Source: Thermohalobaculum sp038534135
GTDB lineage: Bacteria > Pseudomonadota > Alphaproteobacteria > Rhodobacterales > Rhodobacteraceae
Assembly: GCA_038534135.1 (NCBI GenBank)
Contig: JBCAXJ010000008.1
Coordinates: 1-64,000 of the forward strand
Length of the DNA: 64,000 nucleotides
Direction: 5' to 3'
Shown: one piece after another, positions 44,704-54,134 of the stretch
Layout: each line of letters starts with the position of its first letter
Numbering within the stretch: position 1 is the first letter of the stretch
Program-made: the position numbers and the translations under genes
Notes under the pieces: generated by a model
Told to the model about the DNA's origin: nothing
Database searches by the model: none
What the model saw: only the letters and a program-made list of their open reading frames with translations

Positions 44704-45639
44704 ATGCCCTGGTCCAACCCCCGTGTGCCCTACCGGATGCTGAACCGGACGAAACGGCTCGAGCCGCCGCAGGGCAAACCGATCATCGTCAACCTGTGCA
44801 TGAACATCGAGTACTGGCCGTTCGACCGTCCGATGCCGCGCGGCGTGCTGCCGCCGCCGCACGGTGCGCAGATCCAGCCGCCGGATGTGCCGAACTACTC
44901 CTGGGTTGAATACGGGATGCGGGCGGGGATGCCCCGCTTCATGCACGCCGTCGATCAGCGTGAGATCCCGGTTTCTGCGCTGATGAATGCGCAAGTCGCG
45001 GACGTCTACACCGACCTGATGGACGAGATCGTCGCCCGCAACTGGGAATTGGTGGGCCATGGCTGGATCCAGCAATCGCTGAAGAATGCCGATGACGAAG
45101 AGGCTGTGATCAAGCGCTGCGTGGCCCGATTGAAAGAGTGCGATGGGCAGGCGGTGCGCTCGTGGCTTGGGCCAGGCCTGGGCGAGAGCCATGACACGAT
45201 CGATCTGCTGCGCGAGAACGGGATCGAGTTCCTGCATGACTGGGTGATCGACGATCTGCCGTTCTGGATCCGCACGAAACATGGCCCGATGGTGGGGCTT
45301 CCTTACGCCCTGGAACTGAATGACGTGCCGGTCTACGCGATCAAGGATGCCTCGACCGATGAGTTCCTGAAGCGTCTCGAGGCCACGCTGGCGATCTTCG
45401 AGCGCGAGACCGAGCACAATCCGCGCTGCCTGACATTCGGCCTGCATCCGCATATCATCGGGACGCCGCACATCGCCTATTGGTTCGAGAAGTGCCTGGA
45501 CCTGCTGATGGAGCATCCTCAGACGATCTTCATGACCTCGCACCAGATCGGCGACTGGTTCGTGACCGCCGATGGCACGAACGGTGCTGATGTTGCAGAC
45601 TACACCGACACCCTGCCACCCCTGCCCGAGTCCACCTGA
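44704..45639 (+). CDS. Polysaccharide deacetylase-fold hydrolase (PuuE/allantoinase-like)
   Basis: 311 residues from the ATG at 44704 behind a GGAGG site. The NodB-type barrel is recognised by LCMNIEYWPFD (about 30-40), ELVGHGW, and FGLHPHIIGTPH near residue 245. Members with this NIEYW start act on ring amides such as allantoin and not on sugars. Its operon partners are an amine-type importer and a CoA-transferase, so a small nitrogen compound is likely. Shares its stop with the next start. Confidence 0.8.
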   Translation: MPWSNPRVPYRMLNRTKRLEPPQGKPIIVNLCMNIEYWPFDRPMPRGVLPPPHGAQIQPPDVPNYSWVEYGMRAGMPRFMHAVDQREIPVSALMNAQVADVYTDLMDEIVARNWELVGHGWIQQSLKNADDEEAVIKRCVARLKECDGQAVRSWLGPGLGESHDTIDLLRENGIEFLHDWVIDDLPFWIRTKHGPMVGLPYALELNDVPVYAIKDASTDEFLKRLEATLAIFERETEHNPRCLTFGLHPHIIGTPHIAYWFEKCLDLLMEHPQTIFMTSHQIGDWFVTADGTNGADVADYTDTLPPLPEST

Positions 45640-46832
45640 TGGCGCGCCCCCGGTCTTCGACCGCGCTTGATCACCTGAAGGTTCTGGACCTGACGCGGGT
45701 GCGGGCGGGGCCGACCTGTTGCCGCGTGCTGGCGGATTTCGGCGCGGACGTGATCAAGATCGAGGCACCGGCCGGCGTGGATCCGAACGCCGGTATGTCG
45801 GGCGCCCGCCACGGCTATGACATGCTGAACCTGCACCGCAACAAGCGCGGGCTGACGATGAACCTGAAGAAACCGGAAGGCCGGGATCTTTTCCTGCGCA
45901 TGGTCAGGCAAGCCGACATCGTCGTCGAGAACTTCCGGCCCGATGTGAAGACCCGGTTGGGGATCGACTACGAAACTCTGTCCTCGGTGAACCCCGCGAT
46001 CATTCTGGCCAGCATCTCGGGCTTCGGGCAGACCGGCCCTTACGCCCAGCGTGCGGGGTTCGACCAGATCGCACAGGGCATGGGCGGATTGATGATGGTC
46101 ACAGGTAACCCGGGCCAGGGACCGATGCGCGCCGGAACGGCAGTGGCAGATTCGTCTTCTGGCCTGAACGCCGCAATCGGTATTCTTGTGGCGCTGACCG
46201 AGCGAGAGAAATCCGGCAAGGGCCAGTGGGTGCACACGTCGCTGCTCGAATCCCAGATCGCGCTGATGGATTTCCAGGCTGCGCGCTACCTTGTCGAAGG
46301 CGAGGTTCCGCCACAGGCAGGCAACGACCACCCTTACGCCACGCCGATGGGGGTGATCGCGACCAGCGACGGGTACCTGAACCTCGGTGTCGGTGCCGAA
46401 GGCCAATGGCGGGACTTCTGCACGGCGATCGGACGCGAGGATCTGACCGATCATCCTGACTTTGCGACGATGGAAGACCGGTACCGCAATCGTGCCGCGT
46501 GTTGGGACCTGCTCGCGCCGATCTTTGCGGTGAAGACGACGCCCGAATGGCTGGAGATCATGGAGGCGCACGGCGTGCCCGCCGGACCGATCTATTCGGT
46601 TGACGAGATGTTCGCCGACGCTCACGTCCAGCATACCGGCATCGCGCAAACCGTGAGGCACCACGCGCGCGGTGAGACCACCTTGATCGGGCAGCCCGTC
46701 ACGCTGTCGCGGACGCCCGCATCGCTTGAGACTTCTGCACCGGATCTGGGCGAACACAGCGTGGAAGTGTTGATGGAATTCGGTCTGGAGACCGACGAGA
46801 TCGCGGCCCTGCGCGAAGCCGGAACGATCTGA
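45639..46832 (+). CDS. Class III CoA-transferase (CaiB/Frc family)
   Basis: 397 residues, full length. The N-terminal CoA-binding part has LDLTRVRAGPTCCRVLADFG; D171 in VADSSSGLNAAIG aligns with the catalytic aspartate (D169) of formyl-CoA transferase. It moves CoA between carboxylic acids. The acid is unknown. Last gene of the operon 40733-46832, joined by an ATGA overlap. Confidence 0.88.
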   Translation: MARPRSSTALDHLKVLDLTRVRAGPTCCRVLADFGADVIKIEAPAGVDPNAGMSGARHGYDMLNLHRNKRGLTMNLKKPEGRDLFLRMVRQADIVVENFRPDVKTRLGIDYETLSSVNPAIILASISGFGQTGPYAQRAGFDQIAQGMGGLMMVTGNPGQGPMRAGTAVADSSSGLNAAIGILVALTEREKSGKGQWVHTSLLESQIALMDFQAARYLVEGEVPPQAGNDHPYATPMGVIATSDGYLNLGVGAEGQWRDFCTAIGREDLTDHPDFATMEDRYRNRAACWDLLAPIFAVKTTPEWLEIMEAHGVPAGPIYSVDEMFADAHVQHTGIAQTVRHHARGETTLIGQPVTLSRTPASLETSAPDLGEHSVEVLMEFGLETDEIAALREAGTI

Positions 46833-46838
46833 CAAGAC

Positions 46839-48143
46839 TCAAAGGTCTGCAAGCGCGGGCGCCAGGGTCTCCGCCCAATGTGTCAGGCGTGCCTCTGACC
46901 AGCGAGGTCCGAGTATCTGAACCGATGCGGGGAGCCCTTCGCCAGCCAGCGGGACCGGCAGTGCGATCGCCGGGCATCCCGAGAAGTTCGCCAAAGGCAT
47001 GAAAGCCGCCTGGTCCGTTGGGATGGCGCTGCCGTGCGGGAATGCTCGCTGCGGTGCAGACGGCAACAGCAATCCGTCGACGTGGAGAAAGGCCCGATCC
47101 ACCAACGCCGCCATCATTCTGGCTCGCCCGTACGCCTGAACCAGTTTCGATGAACTGAGCCTCCGGCCATAGTCCAGTAGCCCTTGAAGATGCGGGCTGA
47201 GAGCACCGTCCACATCCATCAGATCGGCAAGCGCAACAGCACCTTCGGCTTCGATGATCAACAATCCGGCCCGGCGGTCCTGGTCAGGCACCCATCCATC
47301 CAGATCGATATCGATGACAGCACCGCCCAGATCTTTGATCATCTTGCGCGCCCGGTCGAGGCCCATCTCGATTGCAGGCTGGCAGTCGACACTCATAATC
47401 TGCTTGAGCACGCCGAAGGTCAGCCCGCTCAGATCGACGCGAGCCGGACGTATATGCCAGTCCTTGGGCGCGGGGCGGCTGTTCGGATCACGGTCATCGA
47501 TCCCGGCAAGTGCCTGCACCGTCGGCCAAAGCAGGTTCACATCGCGGGCCAGCGGGCCGACTGTGTCCAATAACGGCGCCAGAGGAACAACGCCGCCCAT
47601 CCCGACCAGCCCGTAAGTCGGCTTCAACCCAAACACCCCGCAATAGGCAGCCGGAATGCGAACCGACCCCATCGTGTCCGTACCAAGCGTGAGGTCGGCG
47701 AACCCGGCTGCGACGGCCGCCCCGGAGCCGCCCGAGGAACCGCCGGGCGTATAACCAGGCATCAACGGATTGATACAACGCCCGAAGGTGGGGTTGTCGG
47801 TGACACTGCCGAGGGCCGCTTCCTCCATGTTCGTGCTGCCGAGGATGATGGCTCCCGCAGCGCGCATCCGGGTCACAACAGTCGAGTCACCTTGCGCGAT
47901 CACCTTACTGCGCCCACCGATCCCTGCGGTCCACGGTGCACCCGAAACCGCGAGGTTGTCCTTCACTGCAACGGTACGTCCATCCAGCGCCCCGATCGTC
48001 GTGCCTTGTTCACGGCGTGCGTCTGCCGCCTCGGCTTCACGCTCTGCGGTTTCCGGATAGAGACGCAGGAAGCTGTTATAGACCGCATCCTCGGCCTCGA
48101 TCTGCGCGAGCCGGCGAAGCGTGCGATCAACGATCGTGGTCAT
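46839..48143 (-). CDS. Amidase signature family hydrolase
   Basis: 434 residues from the ATG at 48141-48143, which follows AAGGGAT. The catalytic triad is K61 (AVKDNL), S137 (GGSSGGSG) and S160 (DTMGSVRIP). Cleaves a carbon-nitrogen amide bond. The group includes AtzF-like allophanate hydrolases and glutamyl amidases, but the C-terminal AtzF domain is missing, so substrate is open. Ends six bases from the convergent CoA-transferase gene. Confidence 0.87.
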   Translation of the reverse strand: MTTIVDRTLRRLAQIEAEDAVYNSFLRLYPETAEREAEAADARREQGTTIGALDGRTVAVKDNLAVSGAPWTAGIGGRSKVIAQGDSTVVTRMRAAGAIILGSTNMEEAALGSVTDNPTFGRCINPLMPGYTPGGSSGGSGAAVAAGFADLTLGTDTMGSVRIPAAYCGVFGLKPTYGLVGMGGVVPLAPLLDTVGPLARDVNLLWPTVQALAGIDDRDPNSRPAPKDWHIRPARVDLSGLTFGVLKQIMSVDCQPAIEMGLDRARKMIKDLGGAVIDIDLDGWVPDQDRRAGLLIIEAEGAVALADLMDVDGALSPHLQGLLDYGRRLSSSKLVQAYGRARMMAALVDRAFLHVDGLLLPSAPQRAFPHGSAIPTDQAAFMPLANFSGCPAIALPVPLAGEGLPASVQILGPRWSEARLTHWAETLAPALADL

Positions 48144-48258
48144 CCGAATCCCTTGCGGTCTGGCGCTCTCCGGTCGCCCACCAAAATACGAGATCGATGG
48201 ACGACCTGAGGTTGTCAAAACCAGATATGCGGCTCAGATTGCGCGGGGGGAGAGCAAA

Positions 48259-49623
48259 ATGTCCAACGATCCTATCTTTGATCTGGCACGTCATGTGGCT
48301 GACACGACGCTCGACAAGATACCAGCGCCCGCGATTACAGCCGCCAAGACGTTCATTCTCGACACTCTGGGGGTCGGGATCAGCGGCGGAACCGGTCCGA
48401 TGACGCGTGAGGTGATCCTCTCGGCCTCGACCATGGGCTCCGGCTCGGATGCCCGGGTCTGGGGGAGCGGCGAGCGTTTGCCCGCGAACCTGGCGGCGCT
48501 TTGCAATGCCTATCAGAGCCACTGTCAGGAGTTCGATTGCGTCCATGAAGACGCAGTCGTCCATGTGATGACCGTCGTTCTGCCCGCAGCACTCGCGATC
48601 GCGGAACGGCAAGGCGGTGTTTCGGGTGCGCGTCTGCTCGAAGCCGTGAACCTGGGCGTCGATGTGGCCGCCACGCTGGGGGTCGCGGCACGCTCGGGCC
48701 TGCGGTTCTTTCGGCCCGGAACAGCCGGGGCGTTCGGCGGTGTGGCAGCCATCGGCAAGATCCTCGGGTTTGACACTGCGCTCATGGTGCAAGCGTTCTC
48801 CCTGACCTATGGCCAGGTCGGTGGCACCATGCAGGCGCATACCGAGGGGTCTGGCTTGCTTGCAATGCAGATGGGGTTCAATGCCCGCAACGCGGTGATG
48901 GCTGCTGATCTGGCCGCTGCGGGGTTCACGGGCCCTGAGAACGTCCTGATGGGAGATTTTGGCTATTTCCGTCTGATCGAGGACGGCGGAGATCCGCAGG
49001 CCGCGATCGATGAACTTGGTAAGCGCTGGCGGATCTCAGAAGTTGCGCACAAGCCATTCCCGTCGGGACGGGCCACCCATGGCATTCTCGACGGTGGTCT
49101 CGCTCTGCAGAGAGCGCATGGGTTCACCGCCGATCAGATCGAAGAGATCCGCCTGACCGTTCCGCCGCTGATCCAGCACCTCGTTGGTCGTCCGCCCAAG
49201 ACCGAGATGGCAATCAACTATGCCCGTCTTTGCGCGCGATACGTGCTGGCATGCGCGTTACACGGCGATGGTGTGGCCCTGTCGGACTTCTCACCGGATG
49301 CTTATCGGCGACCAGACCGGCAAAGGCTGGCGGCCGCAGCCTCGATTTCGGTGGAAGATCGCGGAGATCCGAATGCGTTGACGCCGGTCACGGTCGAGAT
49401 CCTACTGAAGGATGGGCGGAGCTTCTCGAGCACCATCGAACATGTCAGCGGAAGCCCGAGGAATCCACTGAGCAAAGAGCGCCATCTTAACAAGTTCCGG
49501 CAGAACTGCGCGGATGGCGTGCGCCCCGTCGCCGAGAATCAGGTAGATGCGCTGATCGAGTTGGTTGATCAGTTGGACGGGTTACCGGATGTGACGCGTT
49601 TGGTGGATCAGACCCTCTGCTGA
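48259..49623 (+). CDS. MmgE/PrpD family protein
   Basis: 454 residues from the ATG at 48259, preceded by a strong GGGGGGAGAG site; the open frame begins earlier but that part is not coding-like. The family includes 2-methylcitrate dehydratase and aconitate-type lyases. Typical segments are YQSHCQEFDCVHEDAVVH and KPFPSGRATHGILDGG. Substrate unknown. Divergent from the amidase with 115 bases between starts. Confidence 0.87.
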   Translation: MSNDPIFDLARHVADTTLDKIPAPAITAAKTFILDTLGVGISGGTGPMTREVILSASTMGSGSDARVWGSGERLPANLAALCNAYQSHCQEFDCVHEDAVVHVMTVVLPAALAIAERQGGVSGARLLEAVNLGVDVAATLGVAARSGLRFFRPGTAGAFGGVAAIGKILGFDTALMVQAFSLTYGQVGGTMQAHTEGSGLLAMQMGFNARNAVMAADLAAAGFTGPENVLMGDFGYFRLIEDGGDPQAAIDELGKRWRISEVAHKPFPSGRATHGILDGGLALQRAHGFTADQIEEIRLTVPPLIQHLVGRPPKTEMAINYARLCARYVLACALHGDGVALSDFSPDAYRRPDRQRLAAAASISVEDRGDPNALTPVTVEILLKDGRSFSSTIEHVSGSPRNPLSKERHLNKFRQNCADGVRPVAENQVDALIELVDQLDGLPDVTRLVDQTLC

Positions 49624-49782
49624 GATCATCTCGCCAACCGATGACGGATCAAAGCGCTACAAACTGGACTTGGGCGAGATGGTGCCGCCGGAAGGTTGCT
49701 ACAGCCAGGAAGCCTCGTCGGATTGCGATTGACTCTGTTGCGCTGCACAATCAGAGTTTTCGATGACAGAGGGGGATCTGCC

Positions 49783-50823
49783 ATGAGCATGACGACGGTG
49801 ATGACCGGCAACGGGCCTCGCGCCTTCTTCTCATCGGGCCTCCAGGCCGAACAAACACCGTTCGAGGAAATCCCGATCATCGATTTCGCGCCAATGCGCG
49901 GCGAAGACGCCGCGGCACGGGCCGCGGTCGGAAACGCAGTGCGGGCGGCATGCACCGAGGTCGGGTTCTTCTATGCCAAAAACCATGGCGTGCCGCAGTC
50001 TGTCATCGACAACACGTTCAGCGCGGCACACCGGTTCTTCGACCTGCCGATGGACGCAAAACAGGCGATCTCGGTCGAGAAGTCGGACGCTATGCGGGGA
50101 TACACGCCGCTGCTGGGCGAGAACACCGATCCCGAAAACAATGGTGACCTGCACGAAGGGTTCGACCTTGCTCTCGACCTGCCCGAAACCGACCCGGACG
50201 TGAAGGCAGGCGTGTTCGGCTATGCACCGAACCAATGGCCCGAGGGGCTGGACGGCTTCCGCGATGCACTGATGGGCTATCATGCCGAGGCACGAGCGTT
50301 TGGCACGCTGATCTTCCGTGCCTTCGCCATGGCGCTAGAGTTGGAGGAAGACTTCTTCGCCAATGCGATCACGAAGCCGATGGCCCATATGCGCGTCCTG
50401 CACTACCCGGATCAGACGGCGGCTCAGGGCGACAAGCAGATCGGGATCGGGGCGCATTCGGATTACGAATGCTTCACAATCCTCTGCACCGATGATGTAC
50501 CTGCGCTACAGGTGCTGAACTCGGCCGGCACATGGGTCCAGGCTCCGCCCGTCCCGGGCGCGTTCATTGTGAATGTCGGGGATCTTATGGCACGGTGGAC
50601 CAACAACTACTTCCAGTCCACGGTGCACCGGGCGATCAACACTTCTGGCAAGCGGCGTTACTCAATCCCATTTTTCTTCGGCGTGAACAGCCAGGAAGTG
50701 GTCGAGGTTCTGCCAAGCTGCCAAAGTCCGGAAAACCCGCCGAAATACAAGCCGATCACGGCGGGTGACTACATCCGCTCGCGGTTCGACGACACCTATG
50801 CCCACCGGATCGGCGAAGCTTGA
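49783..50823 (+). CDS. 2-oxoglutarate/Fe(II) oxygenase, isopenicillin-N-synthase family
   Basis: 346 residues from the ATG at 49783, after GAGGGGGATC. Iron ligands H225, D227 (GAHSDYE) and H282 (STVHRAIN), and the 2-oxoglutarate-binding R292-x-S294 (RYS) are all present, so the enzyme should be active. The family hydroxylates or rearranges small metabolites. Followed one base after its stop by a decayed copy, then by a nucleoside-type importer. Confidence 0.88.
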   Translation: MSMTTVMTGNGPRAFFSSGLQAEQTPFEEIPIIDFAPMRGEDAAARAAVGNAVRAACTEVGFFYAKNHGVPQSVIDNTFSAAHRFFDLPMDAKQAISVEKSDAMRGYTPLLGENTDPENNGDLHEGFDLALDLPETDPDVKAGVFGYAPNQWPEGLDGFRDALMGYHAEARAFGTLIFRAFAMALELEEDFFANAITKPMAHMRVLHYPDQTAAQGDKQIGIGAHSDYECFTILCTDDVPALQVLNSAGTWVQAPPVPGAFIVNVGDLMARWTNNYFQSTVHRAINTSGKRRYSIPFFFGVNSQEVVEVLPSCQSPENPPKYKPITAGDYIRSRFDDTYAHRIGEA

Positions 50824-50824
50824 G

Positions 50825-51483
50825 ATGAGCGAGGGCGCCGCGCCGACACTCAGGGCTCGCAATCCATCGCGTTTGATGGCGCGGGCCGAGGCGGCCGCCC
50901 TTTCGAAGCCTTCCGACAAAATCCCGGTGATCGACATCGGCCCTTTGTTTAACGGCGACGCTCCCGCCGTCGGTGCCGAGATCCAGACAGCCTTTATCGA
51001 AATCGACTTCATCTACATCCGCGAGCAAAGCGTCGATCCAGCGATCCGCGATGCGGCTTTCGATGCGGCGGGGCGGTCCTTCGATCTGCCCAAGGATGCA
51101 AAGGATGCAGTCTCGCACCGGCACTCCGAAGTGATGCGCGGGTACACCGGACTGCTCGAAGACAACACCGATCGGGATAGTGACGGCGATCTGCACGAGG
51201 CCTTTGATGCCGCGTTGGATCTTACGCTGGACGAACGACCCCTATCGCTCGACCGTACACCGCGCGATCAATCGGACAGGACGGCAGCGCTACTTGATCC
51301 CGGTCTTCTCGAACATCAATCCGCTGGAGATGATCGATGTCCTTCCAAGATGTCAGTCAGCAGCGCGGCCCGCCCGAAACGAACCCGTGGGCGCCGCAGC
51401 CCCATGTCGAGGCGTGCATGCAGGACGCCTGCGGCCTGACAGCCGCCAGAAGATCACTCAAAAGAACACCAACAGGAGAATGA
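50825..51483 (+). pseudogene. Decayed copy of the 2-oxoglutarate/Fe(II) oxygenase
   Basis: The first frame (ATG at 50825) follows the intact neighbour from KIPVIDIGPLFNG to DLHEAFDAALDL. It then jumps to the region after the HxD motif (STVHRAINRTGRQRYLIP) in another frame near 51220-51240. Near 51390 a third frame finishes with HVEACMQDACGLTAARR and a TGA at 51481-51483. About 130 residues in the middle, including the HxD iron ligands, are gone. It arose from tandem duplication followed by an internal deletion and at least two frame changes. Confidence 0.8.
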
Positions 51484-51484
51484 G

Positions 51485-52591
51485 ATGAAGATGTTTTCGA
51501 CGGTTCGGCGCGGGCTCATTGGCGCGGCACTTGCAGGGCTGATGCTGACCACCGCGCCGTTGCAGCAGGCGAACGCGGTCGAGATCGAGGGTGATCCGAA
51601 AATCGCCTTCATCTATGCCGCGACAGCGCGCGATGGTGGCTGGAACGAAGCGCTGGACAACGCCCGCATGGCGGTTGAGCAGGATCTGGGCGTCAAGATC
51701 GCCGTCGTCGAGAGCATCAAAGAGGAGGCGACCGCGCTAAAGAACGCGATCGATCTGTTCGTGGGGCGCGGCTTCAATGTCATTGTCGCGACGGGATACG
51801 GATACTCCGAAGGTGTGCTCGAGGCCGCGAAGGCCAATCCGAAGATCGCCTTCATGAATGCCTCGGGCGCGACGAACCACGCCAATCTCGAAGGGTTCTA
51901 TGTCCGCACCTATCAGGCCTGGTATCTTGCGGGCATGGCTGCGGCGGCCACGTCGAAATCTGGCAAAATTGGCATCATCGGCGGCTTCCCGGTTGGCGTG
52001 GTGAACTGGGACGTCAATGCCTTTGCCTTGGGCGCACAGGAGGTCAATCCGGACATCGAGACCACGGTCGTCTATACCAACTCGTGGTGGGATCCGGTCA
52101 AGGAAGGCGAAGTGGCCGAGGCGATGTTGGATCAGGGCATCGATGTCATCGGCAACAACCTGTCTTCGGCCGCACCCTTCATTGCCGCCGAGAAGCGCGA
52201 TGCAAAGTCCGTGGGCTTCCAGCTCGACATGTCCAAGCACGCACCAAAGGGTCACCTGACGTCGGTGATGTTCAACTGGGACAAACACCTGGTTCCGACG
52301 ATCAGCGCGATCGCCGACGGTTCATGGACACCCAACGAATGGGGTGCATTCCCGGGCATGAAGGACGGCGTGGTTTCGCTGTCGCCCATCTCGGACGACG
52401 TGCCTGCCGATGTGAAGGCCAAGATCGAAGCGACTGCGGCCAAGATCATGTCAGGCGACATGACACCGTTTGACGGTCCGATCCTGGCACAGGACGGTTC
52501 GGTCAAGGTGGCCGAGGGCGCCAGCATGGACGACGGCGCGCTCTGGGGCATGGATTTTCTGGTCCAGGGCGTGAAGGGCACGTTGAACTGA
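51485..52591 (+). CDS. BMP-family ABC transporter substrate-binding protein
   Basis: 368 residues with a signal peptide (ending ANA near residue 33) but no lipobox. PnrA/Med fold: IAFIYAATARDGGWNEALD, FNVIVATGYGY, GKIGIIGGFPVG. Known members bind purine nucleosides or related bases. A second ATG two codons in is also possible. Followed five bases later by the ATPase gene. Confidence 0.88.
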   Translation: MKMFSTVRRGLIGAALAGLMLTTAPLQQANAVEIEGDPKIAFIYAATARDGGWNEALDNARMAVEQDLGVKIAVVESIKEEATALKNAIDLFVGRGFNVIVATGYGYSEGVLEAAKANPKIAFMNASGATNHANLEGFYVRTYQAWYLAGMAAAATSKSGKIGIIGGFPVGVVNWDVNAFALGAQEVNPDIETTVVYTNSWWDPVKEGEVAEAMLDQGIDVIGNNLSSAAPFIAAEKRDAKSVGFQLDMSKHAPKGHLTSVMFNWDKHLVPTISAIADGSWTPNEWGAFPGMKDGVVSLSPISDDVPADVKAKIEATAAKIMSGDMTPFDGPILAQDGSVKVAEGASMDDGALWGMDFLVQGVKGTLN

Positions 52592-52595
52592 TCCG

Positions 52596-54134
52596 GTGAC
52601 AGACGTCGAAACGGCAAGGGCTGCGTCCGCTGACGCAGCCCCGGCGCTGGACGTGCGCGGGGTCTCCAAACGGTTCGGCGAGGCGACGGTTCTGGACGGC
52701 GTGGATTTCGACCTGCGAAAGGGCGAGGTGCATGCGCTCCTCGGCGAGAACGGAGCAGGCAAGTCGACCTTGATGAACATTCTCACCGGCATCTATGCCG
52801 CCGATGAGGGGCAAATTGCGGTGTGCGGAGCACCCGCCCGGATCCGATCTCCATCGGACGCCGTGGCACTGGGGATCGGGATGGTGCACCAGCATTTCAA
52901 GCTGGTGATGCCCTTCACGGGGCGCGAAAACATCCGCCTCGCAGCGGGGACTGCGCGTGCTGGATGCGACTGGGTGACCGTCGATGCACGGATCGCGGAG
53001 GTGTTGCGCCTGACCGGGCTCGACGTCGACCTTGACGTCAGCGTGAGCGCGCTTTCCGTCGCCGAGCGCCAGCGGATCGAAATCCTCAAGGCGCTGACAT
53101 TGGGCGCGGAGATCCTGATCCTTGACGAACCAACGGCCGTGCTGACCGATCAAGAGGCCGAGCGCCTGTTGGGCCTGATGCGTGATCTGGCAAGCGCAGG
53201 GCACGCGATCGTTTTCATCACGCACAAACTGCGCGAGGTGATGACTGCCGGTGACCGGGTTTCAACCTTGAGGCAGGGTCGGATGGTGATGCGTGGCCGC
53301 GCGGTGACCGAAGTCACGAGCCAGGCGCTGTCGGTTGCGATGATCGGAGAACAGGAGACAACGCCCATCGCGCGCGGCGCGTCGGCCCTGGGTGCTCCGC
53401 TGTTGCAGGTACAGGATCTCTCCGTCCGCAACGAAGGCGTTGGCGTCGTTGACGGCGTCACCCTCACCGTTCATTCGGGCGAGATAGTCGGTCTCGCTGG
53501 TGTCGGAGGAAATGGCCAGCGCGAACTTGCCGAGGCGGTGTTGGGCCTGATCCCGTCGACTGGGTCGATCGCCCTGCATGGCTCGGCTCTGACCGATGGA
53601 AGCGTCTCGGATCGGCGCGCACAGGGGATGCGGTATGTCCCGGCGGACCGGACCGGACACGCCCTGTCGCCGAACAGCTCACTTGCTGAAAACCTGGCAG
53701 CAGCAGCCGTACGAACCGGGCGGCTGGGGCACACGTTCATCTCGATCCGTACAATTTTGGGCTTCGCGAAAAGCCTGATCAACGCCTTTGGCATCGCTGG
53801 CGCCATTGCAGGCGGGCGCCGTCCGGTGCGCCTTCTGTCCGGAGGAAACGCCCAGAAATCCGTCCTTGCCCGGGAACTGGATGACGCCGCACGGCTGATC
53901 ATTGCCCACTCGCCAACGCGCGGCCTGGACGTCGCGGCGTGCCGGTTCGTCCACGACCGGTTGATCGAAGCAACAGCACGCGGCGCAGGCGTGTTGCTGA
54001 TCAGCGAGGACCTGGAGGAGATCCTTGCGCTGTCCGACCATATCCACGTGATCAGCCGAGGGCGTCTGGCCACAACCGAAAACGCCAAACCCGGGCGCGA
54101 GGACATCGGCGCATTGATGCTTGGCCATGCTTGA
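52596..54134 (+). CDS. Nucleoside-type ABC transporter, double ATPase
   Basis: 512 residues from a GTG start. Two ATPase domains as in RbsA/BmpB: the first has Walker A GENGAGKST, a signature-like SVAERQR and Walker B ILILDEPTAVL. The second has GVGGNGQRE in place of a full Walker A and LSGGNAQK as signature, which is normal for this family. Energises the two permeases that follow. Confidence 0.88.
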   Translation: MTDVETARAASADAAPALDVRGVSKRFGEATVLDGVDFDLRKGEVHALLGENGAGKSTLMNILTGIYAADEGQIAVCGAPARIRSPSDAVALGIGMVHQHFKLVMPFTGRENIRLAAGTARAGCDWVTVDARIAEVLRLTGLDVDLDVSVSALSVAERQRIEILKALTLGAEILILDEPTAVLTDQEAERLLGLMRDLASAGHAIVFITHKLREVMTAGDRVSTLRQGRMVMRGRAVTEVTSQALSVAMIGEQETTPIARGASALGAPLLQVQDLSVRNEGVGVVDGVTLTVHSGEIVGLAGVGGNGQRELAEAVLGLIPSTGSIALHGSALTDGSVSDRRAQGMRYVPADRTGHALSPNSSLAENLAAAAVRTGRLGHTFISIRTILGFAKSLINAFGIAGAIAGGRRPVRLLSGGNAQKSVLARELDDAARLIIAHSPTRGLDVAACRFVHDRLIEATARGAGVLLISEDLEEILALSDHIHVISRGRLATTENAKPGREDIGALMLGHA

